64,000 bases of DNA from Shewanella gaetbuli (GCF_023284065.1 NZ_JAKIKP010000004.1:186001-250000); one strand, 5' to 3'; shown: positions 27,572 to 38,734, numbered from the stretch's first letter. Notes: generated by a model not told the origin, from the sequence alone. Numbers and translations are program-made.

Positions 27572-28318
27572 TTAACCTAACTGTGCCATAACTTGCTCGC
27601 TGATTTCAGCATTATGATATACCTCTTGCACATCATCATGATCTTCAAGGATATCAATCAATTTCAAAAACTTCTCTGCAGTCTCTAAATCTAAATCCGC
27701 TTTAGTTGAAGCGACCATGGTAACCTCAGCATTGACGCTTTCGAGATTGGCTGCATCAAGTTTATCTTTCACTTTACCAAAGCTTTCAGGCGTGGTGTAA
27801 ACATCAATAGAAGTATCATCGTTTATCACAACATCTTCAGCACCCGACTCGATAGCGATATCCATTACGGTATCTTCATCGGTGTTTTCTGGGTAAGAAA
27901 TAACACCCACTTTATTAAACAAATAAGCCACAGAACCATCAGTACCTAAGTTACCGCCATTTTTGCTGAACGCATTGCGAACACCAGATACCGTACGATT
28001 ACGATTATCTGTCATGGTTTCAACCATCACCGCGCTGCCGCCAGGACCATAGCCTTCGTAAATAATGGTTTCTAATTGTTGTCCATCTAATTCACCCGCG
28101 CCACGTTTAACGGCTCTTTCGATGGTGTCGCGAGTCATATTATTGGATAAAGATTTATCAATAGCTGCGCGCAAACGAGGGTTTGAATCAGGATCAGATC
28201 CGCCTTCTCTAGCGGCAACGGTCAGCTCACGAATGAATTTAGTAAATAATTTGCCACGTTTAGAATCTTGAGCCGCTTTACGATGTCTAATATTGGCCCA
28301 TTTACTGTGTCCTGCCAT
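27572..28318 (-). CDS. yebC: YebC/PmpR family protein
   Basis: A 248-residue, three-domain cytoplasmic protein. Family members have been described as transcription regulators and, more recently, as factors easing ribosome stalling at polyproline, which would parallel EF-P in this same window. The signature start [21 protein letters not shown] is intact, followed by [24 protein letters not shown] and [22 protein letters not shown]. It is the first gene of the ruv operon, with AAGGAG upstream of the ATG. Confidence 0.95.
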   Translation of the reverse strand: MAGHSKWANIRHRKAAQDSKRGKLFTKFIRELTVAAREGGSDPDSNPRLRAAIDKSLSNNMTRDTIERAVKRGAGELDGQQLETIIYEGYGPGGSAVMVETMTDNRNRTVSGVRNAFSKNGGNLGTDGSVAYLFNKVGVISYPENTDEDTVMDIAIESGAEDVVINDDTSIDVYTTPESFGKVKDKLDAANLESVNAEVTMVASTKADLDLETAEKFLKLIDILEDHDDVQEVYHNAEISEQVMAQLG

Positions 28319-28347
28319 AGTTAAACTCCTTAAAGATTAATTGCTTT

Positions 28348-28379
28348 AAACAAAAACAAACCGAGGCATAAGCCTCGGT
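28348..28379 (-). terminator. Terminator between aspS and yebC
   Basis: On the minus strand, the stem ACCGAGGC/GCCTCGGT with a short loop is followed by TTTGTTTTTGTTT. It separates aspS from the yebC-ruv unit. Confidence 0.8.
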
Positions 28380-28404
28380 AATGTATCTGAAATGACCTTA
28401 GCCG

Positions 28405-30183
28405 TTACTCAGCATCAGCATTTTTCTTTTCAATCACTTGCACACCTAACTCAACTAATTGTTGAGGGTTGGCAAAACCTGGTGCATTAGTAAGAGGACA
28501 AGCGGCCGTGGTGGTTTTAGGGAATGCCATTACGTCGCGAATAGAGTTAGCCCCTGTCATTAGCATAATGATTCTGTCTAAACCGAAGGCTAAACCAGCG
28601 TGTGGAGGTGTGCCGTAACGTAATGCTTCTAGTAAGAAACCAAACTTTTCTTGCGCTTCTTGTGGCTCAATTCCTAACAGATCAAATACTGCACTTTGCA
28701 TTTCAGCATTATGAATACGTACTGAACCACCGCCCAATTCACAGCCATTTAATACCATATCATAAGCATCAGAAACCGTATTAGCCGGGTCTGCTTTTAA
28801 CTGTTCAGGGCTAACACCACGAGGTGCGGTAAACGGATGATGCACGGCATGCAGTCTGCCATCTGCTTTTTCAAACATTGGGAAGTCGACAACCCATAGT
28901 GGACGCCATTCACCTTCTAATAACTCGAAGTCTTCGCCCGCTTTTAAGCGTAATGCACCCATGGCCTCAGCAACAACATTAGCTTTATCTGCGCCAAATA
29001 GAATAATGTCGCCAGTTTGTGCTTCAGTACGAGCCAAAATTTGCTTAACGATGTCTTCATTAAGGAACTTAAGTACCGGAGACTGAATACCTTCCATACC
29101 CGCATCTAAGTCATTTACCTTCATCCATGCAAGGCCTTTAGCGCCATAAATACCAACATACTTAGTATATTCGTCAATTTGCTTGCGAGATAATGAAGCG
29201 CCAGTTGGAATACGTAGTGCTGTTACACGGCCTTCGGCATCATTAGCTGGGCCTTTAAATACCGCAAACTCGACTTCTTTGACTAAGTCAGCAATATCAA
29301 CAAGTTCTAATGGGTTACGTAAATCAGGTTTGTCAGAACCAAAACGACGCATGGCTTCTTCAAAAGTCATCCGTGGGAATTCGCCTAAATCAACATTTAA
29401 TAAATCGTTGAATAAACCACGCACCATTGCTTCAGTTTTAGCCATGACTTGTTCTGAAGTCATAAATGAAGTTTCGATATCGATTTGAGTAAATTCTGGT
29501 TGACGATCAGCGCGTAAATCTTCATCACGGAAACACTTTACAATTTGATAGTATCGGTCAAAGCCAGACATCATCAATAATTGTTTAAATAGTTGTGGAG
29601 ACTGCGGCAACGCAAAAAACTGCCCTTTGTAAGTACGGCTAGGGACTAAATAATCACGCGCACCTTCTGGAGTTGCTTTCGTTAAGATAGGCGTTTCGAT
29701 GTCTAAAAAACCATTTGAATCTAGGAAGTTGCGTACATAACTAGTCACTTTCGCGCGAAAAATTAACCGTTGTGCCATTTCTGGACGACGTAAATCTAAG
29801 TAACGATACTTTAAGCGTTGTTCTTCACTATTATTTTGATGATTATCCATGCTTAATGGTAACGGTGCTGAAGTATTGATAATGGTGAGTCCTTTACCTA
29901 ATACTTCAATCTCGCCCGTTTTCATTTGTCCATTAACTTGGCTATCAGGTCTAGCACGAACAATACCGGTAACTTGTACACAAAACTCGCTGCGTAGTGT
30001 ACTGGCAACATCAAATACGTCTTTTAAATCAGGATCATAAACGACTTGAATAACACCTTCTCTATCGCGTAAATCAAGAAAAACCACACCACCTAAATCA
30101 CGGCTACGGTTTACCCAACCTACTAATGTAATTTCTTGACCCACATGAGACTTATTGATGTCTCCACAATAATGGCTACGCAT
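28405..30183 (-). CDS. aspS: Aspartyl-tRNA synthetase
   Basis: Charges tRNA-Asp with aspartate. The 592-residue bacterial-type class II enzyme matches the 590-residue E. coli form. It has an N-terminal OB-fold anticodon domain ([21 protein letters not shown]), class II motif 1 ([28 protein letters not shown]), and motif 2 ([25 protein letters not shown]). A bacterial GAD insertion domain at about residues 290-420 and motif 3 ([15 protein letters not shown]) complete it. The gene is followed by a terminator and lies upstream of yebC on the same strand. Confidence 0.97.
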   Translation of the reverse strand: MRSHYCGDINKSHVGQEITLVGWVNRSRDLGGVVFLDLRDREGVIQVVYDPDLKDVFDVASTLRSEFCVQVTGIVRARPDSQVNGQMKTGEIEVLGKGLTIINTSAPLPLSMDNHQNNSEEQRLKYRYLDLRRPEMAQRLIFRAKVTSYVRNFLDSNGFLDIETPILTKATPEGARDYLVPSRTYKGQFFALPQSPQLFKQLLMMSGFDRYYQIVKCFRDEDLRADRQPEFTQIDIETSFMTSEQVMAKTEAMVRGLFNDLLNVDLGEFPRMTFEEAMRRFGSDKPDLRNPLELVDIADLVKEVEFAVFKGPANDAEGRVTALRIPTGASLSRKQIDEYTKYVGIYGAKGLAWMKVNDLDAGMEGIQSPVLKFLNEDIVKQILARTEAQTGDIILFGADKANVVAEAMGALRLKAGEDFELLEGEWRPLWVVDFPMFEKADGRLHAVHHPFTAPRGVSPEQLKADPANTVSDAYDMVLNGCELGGGSVRIHNAEMQSAVFDLLGIEPQEAQEKFGFLLEALRYGTPPHAGLAFGLDRIIMLMTGANSIRDVMAFPKTTTAACPLTNAPGFANPQQLVELGVQVIEKKNADAE

Positions 30184-30519
30184 TGAACTGTATCCTTTAA
30201 ATAAAAACGAATTTCGCTAAGCAAATATAACGCATATAAAAATGTAATTAAGCGGCATTATAACCTCAAATCAGCTTGATATGCTCGCTTGAGCATTAAA
30301 ATAATCGCTTTATTGGTTATCAAATAGGCTGGCATGCATTATTAAGCAAATTAATGGAGGCAGTATCGACTAGAACACAATCTTTAGCTAGAGTTTGAAC
30401 AATGTTTACAGCTTGTTTGGATAAAAATACATCAAGGCATACAGAATAAAGGAACGCAAATCTAACCCGGCACTAGTTGAAACCTAGATGTGATTGAAAA
30501 TACGCTAACCGTTGTTAAT
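30184..30519. other. Intergenic region, no gene recognised
   Basis: 336 AT-rich bases between the GGDEF gene and aspS, both on the minus strand. They must carry the aspS promoter and the end of the GGDEF transcript, but no hairpin with a T tract, operator palindrome or small gene stood out. Confidence 0.5.
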
Positions 30520-33339
30520 TTATTGGTGAACATGCTTGCGGCCACCGGTTCTTTTTGCTTGATACATCAACGTATCAGAGTACTTAAGTAAGGCTTCAGG
30601 CGAATCACCATTATTAGGATAAACCGCCATGCCAATACTGGCAGATATCATCACTGGTTTATCTTCAATAGTGGTTATCGTTGCCAACTTATTTAACAAT
30701 GATTCCGCTAATCGTTTCGCGTCTTGTAAACTTTGGATATGATTTAAAATAATAACAAACTCATCGCCACCGAAGCGCGCCACCGAATCAGTCTTGCGAA
30801 TAGCGTTTTTGAAAACAGATGCGACTTCCGCTAAAAGCATATCACCGACATCATGACCATATTGATCATTCACGATTTTAAAACCATCTAAATCTATGAA
30901 AAGTAATGCAAACTTATCACCTGACTGTTTATGAGAAGTGATAGATGATTTGAGTTGTTGTTCAAGTAGAGTACGATTGGCTAAGCCCGTCACATTATCA
31001 TGATTAGCAATGAAAACGAGTCTATCTTCGGCAGCTTCCCTTAATTTAATTTCTAAATTTAACCGTCTATTAATGATGATGACCGCCAACGCTATCGCTG
31101 ATACGATTAACAAACCGATGATTAAATAATTGACCCATTTAGAGCTGAATTTACTGTGAGTATTCAATCTGACATCGTTCCACTTTTGATAAAGTGCTTG
31201 TTGTGCAGTTTTATCCATCGTCGAAAGGACTTTATTAACGAGCGGTTGTAATTCTTTAACACCCGAGAAAATGCCAATTCGACTTTGTTGGTCAGCTAAA
31301 TCCGCAATTAATGACAGTTTTAAGCTAGGATAATCACCGTTTTTAAGATTTTCAGCTAAGGTAGTGACTTTTTCTACAAACATATCTGCTTGGCCATCAA
31401 TCACCGTATTCAACCCTGCCAAAGTATCACTAACGGGAATAATGTCTATTTCGGGATATCGCTGTCTAAACTGATCAATCAGCTGATAACCTTGAACAAC
31501 CGCAAGCCGTTTACCCGCTAGTTGACTCACATTAAAAATCGTTGGTTGAGTCATATCACTGGCAATCGCCCACGGTGATGGCCAATAAGGTTCACTGAAT
31601 ATAATGGTTTTTTCTCGAGTATTATTTTGAGCAAGGCTGGCCACTATTTGAATCTCACCAGACTGGAGTTGTTGCATCATTTGATCAAAATTATCAAAGG
31701 CCACAGGAATAATTGATAAGCCTAAGTGCTTAACAAGCAATGACTTTATATCAGAATTAACGCCTAAAAACTCACCGTTTCCTCCTTGAAATTCCATCGG
31801 TCGCCAGTCTTTCAAATAGCCCATTTTTATCGCGCCTAACTTGGCAAGATAATCCTTCTGCTGTTGCGATAACATAATATTATGTTCATTATTACTAAAA
31901 TAGCGGTCATTCGGGTTAATTAGCCACTTATTTTCGATTCGACTTCTTTCCTCAGGTGTAATCAACTGAAATCCAGAAGAAATTCTTTCTGCAAGCCCGC
32001 TGTCTTCTAGACGAGTTAACACATAGATATCAGTGGTGTAGCCGATATTTGTATACAATTTAAAATCAGTCCACAATTTATTAGTTAATAAATAATGTGA
32101 AGTACTTGCCGATTCAGCAAAAAAACCATTAATTTCACTACGTTCAGATGCGTCTACCATGGCAGCAATAGAGTCGTAAAAACGAATCTGGGTATCAGGA
32201 TACGCCTGACGAATTTTAGCAATGTAAGGGGCCGTCGGAAAAACCCCTACTCTGGCATGACTAATATCATTGATGTTGCTTATATTAATATTAGTACTGA
32301 AAAAACGACTTTTTACGGTGGTTAAATGCCAAGCTTGTTTTAGACCTGTGCGCATTTCATTGCTTTCAGGATAACCAATATGCACATCTGCAATACCATT
32401 GTTAATATCTTCAATTGAGCTGTTCATATCTCCGATAACGAAATCAATACTGATCCCCGTTTTTTTGGACCATAGTTTCCACAAATCGACAAACAAACCA
32501 TCGGGTAAGCCATCGAGTCCAATATCAACATAAGGCTCTACATTACTTTGCATGGCAATCATAATGCCTGCCTGTTGACGATTATAACCAAGCCATCGCC
32601 TTTCAATTCGCATTCTCTGAGCTTCATCAATTTGCTCAAAGCCCTGTTCAATTTTGGCTAGTAAGGCACTATTACCTTTATTAACGGCAGGCGCTAATGC
32701 AATATCGTTGATTGGTAATCTAGAAGACGTATGAAATTCATTGGCAATGTCTAAGTCTAAAGACACATTGCGTTGATACCCCTCGACCCCAGCAAATACT
32801 AATATTTCGCCGTTACTTGCTCCTTTAAGCAACTCTATTCGGCTTGGATATTTACGAAAACTAAACTTAGGGTTAATGTTTTTAAGTGTTTGCTCATGAG
32901 ATGAACCGTCCACTAGGCCTATTTGGTAAGGTATTAAGTCTGTTAAATGACGTTTACGATCAATAGATTTATGAATAAATAAGAAAGTGTCTAACGAGGT
33001 GATCGGTTTAGCGAAATCGAATCGGTTTAAGCGTTGCTCATTTATCGCCATACCCATATGAATATCAGCGGTACCATTATGTAAGCTATTGAGTGACTCA
33101 GTCCAATTTTGTACATCAAAAGTAATCGGTGTGTTGGTTACCATTGACCACTCAAGCCAAAGATCCACAAGAATTCCTGCTGGCTGGCCATTTTCGTCAC
33201 GATACTGGTAGGGATAAGTGTCTTCCCCCATAACAATTTTGATAGGTTGAACGCTAAGATTCGTGGCAACAGAGCTGTGAGAGAAAACAATAAGTACAGT
33301 GGTAATTATCGTCAAAAATAATCTAATGACTATTTTCAA
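30520..33339 (-). CDS. Diguanylate cyclase with three tandem periplasmic solute-binding domains
   Basis: A 939-residue transmembrane receptor enzyme making cyclic di-GMP. A signal peptide (about residues 1-25) is followed by three family 3 solute-binding modules, at about 33-251, 258-473 and 504-725. The repeats are visible in the lines IKIVMGEDTYPYQY, AGIMIAMQSNVEPYVDIG and GAIKMGYLKDWRPMEFQG, and in the repeated ends IERRWLGYN, IENKWLINP and YQKWND. One membrane helix (735-757) leads to a GGDEF domain. The active site is GGDEF at 857-861 with an I-site RKTD at 848-851, so catalysis and product inhibition both look intact. No EAL domain is present. The ligand is unknown; amino acids are the usual guess for this module. 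Confidence 0.92.
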   Translation of the reverse strand: MKIVIRLFLTIITTVLIVFSHSSVATNLSVQPIKIVMGEDTYPYQYRDENGQPAGILVDLWLEWSMVTNTPITFDVQNWTESLNSLHNGTADIHMGMAINEQRLNRFDFAKPITSLDTFLFIHKSIDRKRHLTDLIPYQIGLVDGSSHEQTLKNINPKFSFRKYPSRIELLKGASNGEILVFAGVEGYQRNVSLDLDIANEFHTSSRLPINDIALAPAVNKGNSALLAKIEQGFEQIDEAQRMRIERRWLGYNRQQAGIMIAMQSNVEPYVDIGLDGLPDGLFVDLWKLWSKKTGISIDFVIGDMNSSIEDINNGIADVHIGYPESNEMRTGLKQAWHLTTVKSRFFSTNINISNINDISHARVGVFPTAPYIAKIRQAYPDTQIRFYDSIAAMVDASERSEINGFFAESASTSHYLLTNKLWTDFKLYTNIGYTTDIYVLTRLEDSGLAERISSGFQLITPEERSRIENKWLINPNDRYFSNNEHNIMLSQQQKDYLAKLGAIKMGYLKDWRPMEFQGGNGEFLGVNSDIKSLLVKHLGLSIIPVAFDNFDQMMQQLQSGEIQIVASLAQNNTREKTIIFSEPYWPSPWAIASDMTQPTIFNVSQLAGKRLAVVQGYQLIDQFRQRYPEIDIIPVSDTLAGLNTVIDGQADMFVEKVTTLAENLKNGDYPSLKLSLIADLADQQSRIGIFSGVKELQPLVNKVLSTMDKTAQQALYQKWNDVRLNTHSKFSSKWVNYLIIGLLIVSAIALAVIIINRRLNLEIKLREAAEDRLVFIANHDNVTGLANRTLLEQQLKSSITSHKQSGDKFALLFIDLDGFKIVNDQYGHDVGDMLLAEVASVFKNAIRKTDSVARFGGDEFVIILNHIQSLQDAKRLAESLLNKLATITTIEDKPVMISASIGMAVYPNNGDSPEALLKYSDTLMYQAKRTGGRKHVHQ

Positions 33340-33740
33340 GTGCTATCCTTATCAAAAATAAATTCTAACGATTACAACTCATTGTGTAGTAAAAGCTAAA
33401 ATTTTAAAAATATCCTAAAAGCATTACGTTTAACGGCTAAATACTCCGTAGTTATCGTTAAAAAACGTAAGGCAAATTTAATTCCATATTATTTAGCACA
33501 AAAATAACATTTTTACGCCATCTCTTCTAGAGCAGACACCACAAACAATTCTATTTTTTGATTTATACAAGCCTTGTTGTGACCGCAGCCCTAGATGGCT
33601 AATGAGAAGGACATAAATCGTTGCTATTTTCAGCAATATGGTTATTTAACACAATAAAATATATTAATTTTTGCCCAGTACTTGCTGCCCTTTGTAACTA
33701 TTGACTAAAATAAGCATAGAACTTTTCAATATGCTATTAA
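33340..33740. other. Divergent intergenic region, nothing further recognised
   Basis: 401 AT-rich bases between the GGDEF gene (minus) and cmoA (plus). They should hold both promoters. A TTGACT at 33701-33706 could be a -35 element but has no good -10 at the right distance. No palindromic operator or small gene was evident. Confidence 0.5.
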
Positions 33741-34472
33741 ATGAATTCTGAATTAGACAATATTTACGCAACCCCAAGCCATCAGGTTTCTGATTTTGTG
33801 TTTGATCAAAAAGTGGCTGGCGTATTCAACGACATGATCCGTCGCTCTGTTCCCGGTTATGCCCAAATAATTAATACCATTGGCGATTTTGCCGATTCAC
33901 ATGTTACTCCCAATACCAATGTATATGATTTGGGTTGTTCATTGGGGGCCGCGTCACTCACTATCCGTCGCAGAATTGAGCAAAGAAATTGCAATATTAT
34001 TGCGGTAGATAATAGTGAGTCGATGATCCAACGTTGTAAAGAAAATTTATCTGCTTACGTGAGTGATACTAACGTAGAGCTAATATGTGGTGATATAAGG
34101 AATATTGAAATCAGCAACACATCAATGGTTATATTAAATTTCACCTTACAATTTTTACCTGTTGAAGATAGAGACGCACTTATAGGTAAGATTTATCGCG
34201 GCTTATTACCAGGTGGGATGTTAGTTATTTCAGAAAAACTCCGCTTTGATGATAACAAAATGCAACAACTGTTAGATAAACATCACCTAGACTTTAAACG
34301 TGCCAATGGTTACAGCGAGCTGGAAATTAGTCAAAAAAGAAGCGCTTTAGAAAATGTCATGAAACCTGATACGCTCACGCACCATCATAGTCGCTTTGAT
34401 AACTGTGGCTTTAGTCATTATTCGACTTGGTTTCAATGTTTTAATTTTGTATCAATGGTAGCCATTAAATGA
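33741..34472 (+). CDS. cmoA: Carboxy-S-adenosyl-L-methionine synthase CmoA
   Basis: Makes carboxy-SAM from SAM and prephenate for wobble uridine (cmo5U34) modification of tRNA. It has 243 residues. The family start ([24 protein letters not shown]), the SAM-binding loop [12 protein letters not shown] and the following [15 protein letters not shown] match E. coli CmoA. It overlaps cmoB by 4 bases, so the two are translationally coupled. Confidence 0.96.
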   Translation: MNSELDNIYATPSHQVSDFVFDQKVAGVFNDMIRRSVPGYAQIINTIGDFADSHVTPNTNVYDLGCSLGAASLTIRRRIEQRNCNIIAVDNSESMIQRCKENLSAYVSDTNVELICGDIRNIEISNTSMVILNFTLQFLPVEDRDALIGKIYRGLLPGGMLVISEKLRFDDNKMQQLLDKHHLDFKRANGYSELEISQKRSALENVMKPDTLTHHHSRFDNCGFSHYSTWFQCFNFVSMVAIK

Positions 34473-35461
34473 TTAGTTTCGGTTCGTTTTACCAACAAAT
34501 TGCTGACTCCAACTTGCAACACTGGCTTGAAAGCCTACCTTCCATTCTGGGTAAGTGGCAACGTGAGCATAAACATGGCAACTTACCTAAATGGGAGAAA
34601 GTGCTTAATAAATTACATTACCCAACCCCTGATAAGGTCGATTTTACAACCAGTGTGACCATAGGTAGCGGCGCACAACTTAGTGCAGGACAAACAGAAA
34701 AACTGTCAAATTTGTTGGGGATTTTTCAACCATGGCGTAAGGGACCTTTTTCAATACACGGCATCGATATAGATACTGAATGGCGTAGCGATTGGAAATG
34801 GGATAGAGTAAAAAACCATATTTCTCCATTAAAAAACAGAACAGTATTAGATGTTGGCTGTGGAAGTGGTTATCATATGTGGAGAATGTACGGCGAAGGT
34901 GCAAAATTTGTTGTGGGAATTGACCCCTCGCCTTTGTTTTTGTGCCAATTTGAAGCCGTAAAACGCATTGCAGGCAACCATCATCCAGTGCATTTATTAC
35001 CACTGGGTATTGAAGAACTACCGCCACTTGATGCATTCGATACCGTTTTTTCTATGGGCGTGCTCTACCATAGGCGCTCGCCAATTGATCACATTATGCA
35101 ACTGCGTGATCAATTAAGAATGGGCGGTGAGCTTGTACTCGAAACCTTGGTGATCGACGGTGATGAAAACGCCGTACTGGTTCCGACAGAACGATACGGA
35201 AAAATGAATAATGTTTGGTTTTTACCTTCTGTTGCGGCATTAATTCTGTGGTTAGAAAAATGTGAATTTACCAATGTGAGATGCGTTGATGTAGATGTCA
35301 CATCTTTAGCTGAGCAACGCTCGACAAAGTGGATGAAAAACGAGTCTTTAGTGGACTATTTAGACCCAAATAACATAAGCTTAACAGTAGAAGGTTATCC
35401 TGCTCCTAAAAGAGCTATCATTGTCGCGACCAAGAACCAACCAAATTTAGATTTAGTTTAG
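34469..35461 (+). CDS. cmoB: tRNA U34 carboxymethyltransferase CmoB
   Basis: Transfers the carboxymethyl group from carboxy-SAM to 5-hydroxyuridine 34 of tRNA. The 330-residue protein resembles the 323-residue E. coli enzyme. Landmarks are [25 protein letters not shown], the methyltransferase loop [20 protein letters not shown], and [19 protein letters not shown]. The C-terminus follows the family to about residue 320. The next gene starts 26 bases later on the same strand with no terminator between. Confidence 0.96.
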   Translation: MISFGSFYQQIADSNLQHWLESLPSILGKWQREHKHGNLPKWEKVLNKLHYPTPDKVDFTTSVTIGSGAQLSAGQTEKLSNLLGIFQPWRKGPFSIHGIDIDTEWRSDWKWDRVKNHISPLKNRTVLDVGCGSGYHMWRMYGEGAKFVVGIDPSPLFLCQFEAVKRIAGNHHPVHLLPLGIEELPPLDAFDTVFSMGVLYHRRSPIDHIMQLRDQLRMGGELVLETLVIDGDENAVLVPTERYGKMNNVWFLPSVAALILWLEKCEFTNVRCVDVDVTSLAEQRSTKWMKNESLVDYLDPNNISLTVEGYPAPKRAIIVATKNQPNLDLV

Positions 35462-35487
35462 TTAACACTTATTCAACAGGAATTGAC

Positions 35488-36264
35488 ATGTTAAAACAGG
35501 CACTTGCATTATCCGTTGCAACAATCCTTGTATCGGGTTGTACTACAACCAAACAACCTGAAACAGCTAGCATTACCAATGCTGATATACAAAGTTCTTT
35601 ACAAGAATCGCAAACAGAACTTATTACAGCCTTCAACCAGCAATGCAGCCAACAGTCCGAGCAAATTACCGCCGTTTCTGAAGAACTTAAAAAGCTACAA
35701 GCTCAGTTAGACAAATCTTTTACTGAAACACATTCAGTAATGAAAAAAACAGCGGCTACCCCAAAACCTGTTCCAGTCCAAGTGACCAATCAATGCTCTG
35801 AATCAAACATTGGTGACAAGTTTATGTTAGGTGAAGTTGAAAGCGTATATGTTGATGAAGTTAAAACTAAATTTGCAACCCGAATTGATACTGGCGCTGA
35901 ATCATCATCATTAGATGCTAGAAACATCGTGCTTTTTGAACGTAATGGTGACCAATGGGTTCGTTTTGATGTACTGACCAACGGCCCAGATAAACCCGCT
36001 AATACGTTTGAATCAAAAGTAGAACGCATGGTAAGAATTAAGCAAGATGCAGATTCTGAAGATGATCGTCGACCCGTTATCCACGCTCACTTAAAAATCG
36101 GTAAATACTCTGCAGAAACAGATTTAAATCTAACAGACCGTAGTCATTTAGATTATCCGCTTTTATTAGGTCGTAAGTTTATGAAAGACATTGCAGTGGT
36201 CGATGTTGGACAAATTTATATTCACGGTAAAGCAAAAGACCAAGTAACCACCCTAATTAAATAG
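35488..36264 (+). CDS. Lipoprotein with retropepsin-like (Zn_protease family) domain
   Basis: A 258-residue predicted lipoprotein. The lipobox LVSGC puts the lipidated Cys at residue 18. Residues about 30-85 are Gln/Glu-rich and look coiled-coil. The C-terminal domain (about 110-255) is the family long annotated as 'putative ATP-dependent zinc protease', but its fold is retropepsin-like aspartic. The catalytic signature is Asp134 in FATRIDTGAESSSLDA, with the second half LLGRKFMKDIAVVDV. It heads the conserved trio with the 7TM inactive transglutaminase gene (8 bases on) and the RimK-like ligase. Export to the periplasm is inferred from the lipobox. Confidence 0.88.
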   Translation: MLKQALALSVATILVSGCTTTKQPETASITNADIQSSLQESQTELITAFNQQCSQQSEQITAVSEELKKLQAQLDKSFTETHSVMKKTAATPKPVPVQVTNQCSESNIGDKFMLGEVESVYVDEVKTKFATRIDTGAESSSLDARNIVLFERNGDQWVRFDVLTNGPDKPANTFESKVERMVRIKQDADSEDDRRPVIHAHLKIGKYSAETDLNLTDRSHLDYPLLLGRKFMKDIAVVDVGQIYIHGKAKDQVTTLIK

Positions 36265-36272
36265 GTATAACA

Positions 36273-37778
36273 ATGCATTCTCGTAAACCGTTTTATATAT
36301 TTGTCATTCTGCTGTTTATTGCCGGTATTGGCGCAAGCATATATCGTGGAATCGAACACAGCGTGCCTTTCTTACCGGGCGAACAAGTACAAAGCTGGGC
36401 AATTGATGCCAAAATTAGCTTCAATGGCACCAATAACCCTGCTGAAATTCATTTTGCTCTTCCTAATGACCCAGCGTTTGACATATTAGTCGAAAACACC
36501 ACCTCTCCAGGTTATGGCCTAACAATTAGCGATGATGTAAATCGCAAAGCGGTTTGGTCTAAAAGAGAGACGAGTGGCCCACAATCACTTTTTTATCGCG
36601 TCACGCTAGTTCCGACAGGTAATCTAGACATTAAAGATGATATTGAACCTGCTGACACTGAGTTATACCAATGGCCTGTTACAGAACAAGCCGCGGCTGA
36701 GCAAATTGTAGGTGAAGTTTGGGAGCGTAGTGCAACTAACCTTTCGTTTGCTAAGCAGTTAATGCAACTACTCAATGATGATAACCAAAGTCAAAATATG
36801 GCATTGTTGTTATCAACAAATTCTGCAACGAATCTATTTTTACACATGCTGCATTCTAAAGGTGTTCCAGCCAGAAAAGTCAGCGGACTTCTTTTGGAAG
36901 ATCAACGTCGACGTCAGCAGCTATCTAGTTATATTCAAGTTTATCAAGATGGTGTTTGGCACTTATTTGATATCCATAATAACAAACAAGGTCGCGATAA
37001 TAAGCTGGTACTTTGGGAATATGCAGGCGGTTCTGTTCTTGATGTAATGGGCGGAACTAATTCTCAAGTTAATTTTTCAATGCTTCAAGACACCCGTTCT
37101 GCTTTAGCAACATCAATTGACATGATGATGACTGAAGATGCATTAGACTTCTCGTTATATCAATTACCACTTGAAGAACAAAGTTTATTTAAAGGCATCT
37201 TACTTATCCCGATTGGTGTACTTGTTGTTGTATTCTTAAGAGTTATTGTGGGGATTAAAACCTCAGGCACATTCATGCCGGTATTAATTGCGATGGCCTT
37301 TATACAAACAACGTTAATCACTGGTTTGATTGGTTTCTTGTTGATTGTTGCATTTGGTTTGATGATTCGTTCTTACCTCTCCACCCTCAACCTGCTGCTC
37401 ATATCTAGGATTTCAGCAGTGATCATTGTGGTGATATTTATTATCGGCCTATTCACGCTTATCTCATTCAAACTCGGATTAAGTGAAGGCTTAACGGTCA
37501 CCTTCTTCCCAATGATCATTTTAGCGTGGACCATTGAACGTATGTCGATTCTATGGGAAGAAGAAGGCCCGAAAAAAGTATTCGTAGCCGGTGGTGGTAG
37601 CTTATTTGTCGCCACAATTGCTTATTTAGCCATGAGCAACAGCATTGTTCAGCATTGGGTATTCAACTTCTTAGGTATTCACTTGGTGATTTTAGCCACT
37701 GTGCTAGTGATGGGACAATACACCGGATACCGTTTAACAGAGTTGAAACGCTTTAAACCCTTAGTGGGAGAAAAGTAA
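36273..37778 (+). CDS. Seven-helix membrane protein with inactive transglutaminase domain
   Basis: A 501-residue inner-membrane protein. One N-terminal helix (about residues 6-22) is followed by a periplasmic domain (about 25-300) related to transglutaminase-like cysteine peptidases but lacking their catalytic triad, then seven helices from about residue 306. The middle segment LFLHMLHSKGVPARKVSGLLL and WHLFDIHN mirror transglutaminase core strands, where active members have Cys and His. The family is known only from this conserved neighbourhood. The stop overlaps the ATG of the ligase gene by one base (TAATG), so expression is coupled. Confidence 0.88.
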   Translation: MHSRKPFYIFVILLFIAGIGASIYRGIEHSVPFLPGEQVQSWAIDAKISFNGTNNPAEIHFALPNDPAFDILVENTTSPGYGLTISDDVNRKAVWSKRETSGPQSLFYRVTLVPTGNLDIKDDIEPADTELYQWPVTEQAAAEQIVGEVWERSATNLSFAKQLMQLLNDDNQSQNMALLLSTNSATNLFLHMLHSKGVPARKVSGLLLEDQRRRQQLSSYIQVYQDGVWHLFDIHNNKQGRDNKLVLWEYAGGSVLDVMGGTNSQVNFSMLQDTRSALATSIDMMMTEDALDFSLYQLPLEEQSLFKGILLIPIGVLVVVFLRVIVGIKTSGTFMPVLIAMAFIQTTLITGLIGFLLIVAFGLMIRSYLSTLNLLLISRISAVIIVVIFIIGLFTLISFKLGLSEGLTVTFFPMIILAWTIERMSILWEEEGPKKVFVAGGGSLFVATIAYLAMSNSIVQHWVFNFLGIHLVILATVLVMGQYTGYRLTELKRFKPLVGEK

Positions 37779-38734
37779 TGAACTATGCATGGCCATGGGA
37801 GCTTAGCCGAGCTGGCGTGCTCAATATGAACAAGCGCAATATTAGTTATATTGGCCGCTATAATCAGCGTAAATTTTATAAACGCGTTGATGATAAGTTA
37901 ATTACCAAAGAGTTAGCTTTAGCCAACAATATTGCCGTGCCTGATTTAATTGGTGTTGTGAAAGAACAGCATACCATTGAAGAAATTCCGGCAATGGTTG
38001 AAGGCCGTTCTGGTTTTGTCATCAAGCCTGCTAAAGGCTCTGGTGGTAAAGGGATTATGGTTATTACCAAAGTAGATAACGGCCGATACTACAAACCTAG
38101 TGGCGATGAAGTCACTCATAATGAAATATATCGCCATGTGTCTAATACCCTAAGTGGATTATTCTCATTAGGGGGTAAACCTGACGTTGCTATTGTTGAA
38201 GGGTTAATTGAGTTTGACCCTGTTTTTGATGGTGTAAGTTATGAAGGTGTACCTGATATTCGCTTAATTGTGTTTAAAGGTTTTCCTATTATGGGCATGT
38301 TACGATGCTCTACAGCAGCATCTGACGGTAAAGCAAACTTGCACCAAGGCGCTGTGGGAGTTGGGCTAGATATTGCTACGGGTAAAAGCTTACATGCTGT
38401 ACAGTTCGATGTACCTGTAGATAAACATCCTGATACACATTTCCCTTTATCGAATATTGCCGTTCCACATTGGGAAACCCTTCTACATACAGCGTCAAGT
38501 GCGTATGAAATGTGTGAGTTAGGTTACTTAGGTACCGATATGGTTCTCGATAAAAAGCGTGGACCACTTTTACTTGAGTTAAATGCGCGTCCTGGACTGA
38601 CTATCCAAATCGCTAATGGAAAGGGTATTCTTCCTCGCCTCAAACATGTTGAGTCTTTAAAAGGCCCAACTATGTCTGTTGAGGAAAGAGTGGCATATGC
38701 TAAAAAGCATTTTTGCGATAAGCCTCTGTTTTAG
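37778..38734 (+). CDS. RimK-like ATP-grasp ligase (alpha-L-glutamate ligase-like)
   Basis: A 318-residue cytoplasmic enzyme of the ATP-grasp superfamily, related to RimK. RimK-type ligases add glutamate or another amino acid to a carboxylate acceptor; the acceptor here is unknown. ATP-grasp landmarks are GFVIKPAKGSGGKGIMVI (glycine-rich lid), VEGLIEFDPVFDG, DIRLIVFKGFPIMGMLRCST, and the Mg-binding end LLLELNARPGLTIQIAN. It is translationally coupled to the 7TM gene. The gene for the M3-like protein starts inside its last 38 bases. Confidence 0.9.
   Translation: MNYAWPWELSRAGVLNMNKRNISYIGRYNQRKFYKRVDDKLITKELALANNIAVPDLIGVVKEQHTIEEIPAMVEGRSGFVIKPAKGSGGKGIMVITKVDNGRYYKPSGDEVTHNEIYRHVSNTLSGLFSLGGKPDVAIVEGLIEFDPVFDGVSYEGVPDIRLIVFKGFPIMGMLRCSTAASDGKANLHQGAVGVGLDIATGKSLHAVQFDVPVDKHPDTHFPLSNIAVPHWETLLHTASSAYEMCELGYLGTDMVLDKKRGPLLLELNARPGLTIQIANGKGILPRLKHVESLKGPTMSVEERVAYAKKHFCDKPLF

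Noticed and set aside
36775..37047. 90-codon overlapping frame inside the 7TM transglutaminase gene
   Set aside because: It lies wholly within a well-supported gene in another frame and shows no start signal or domain.
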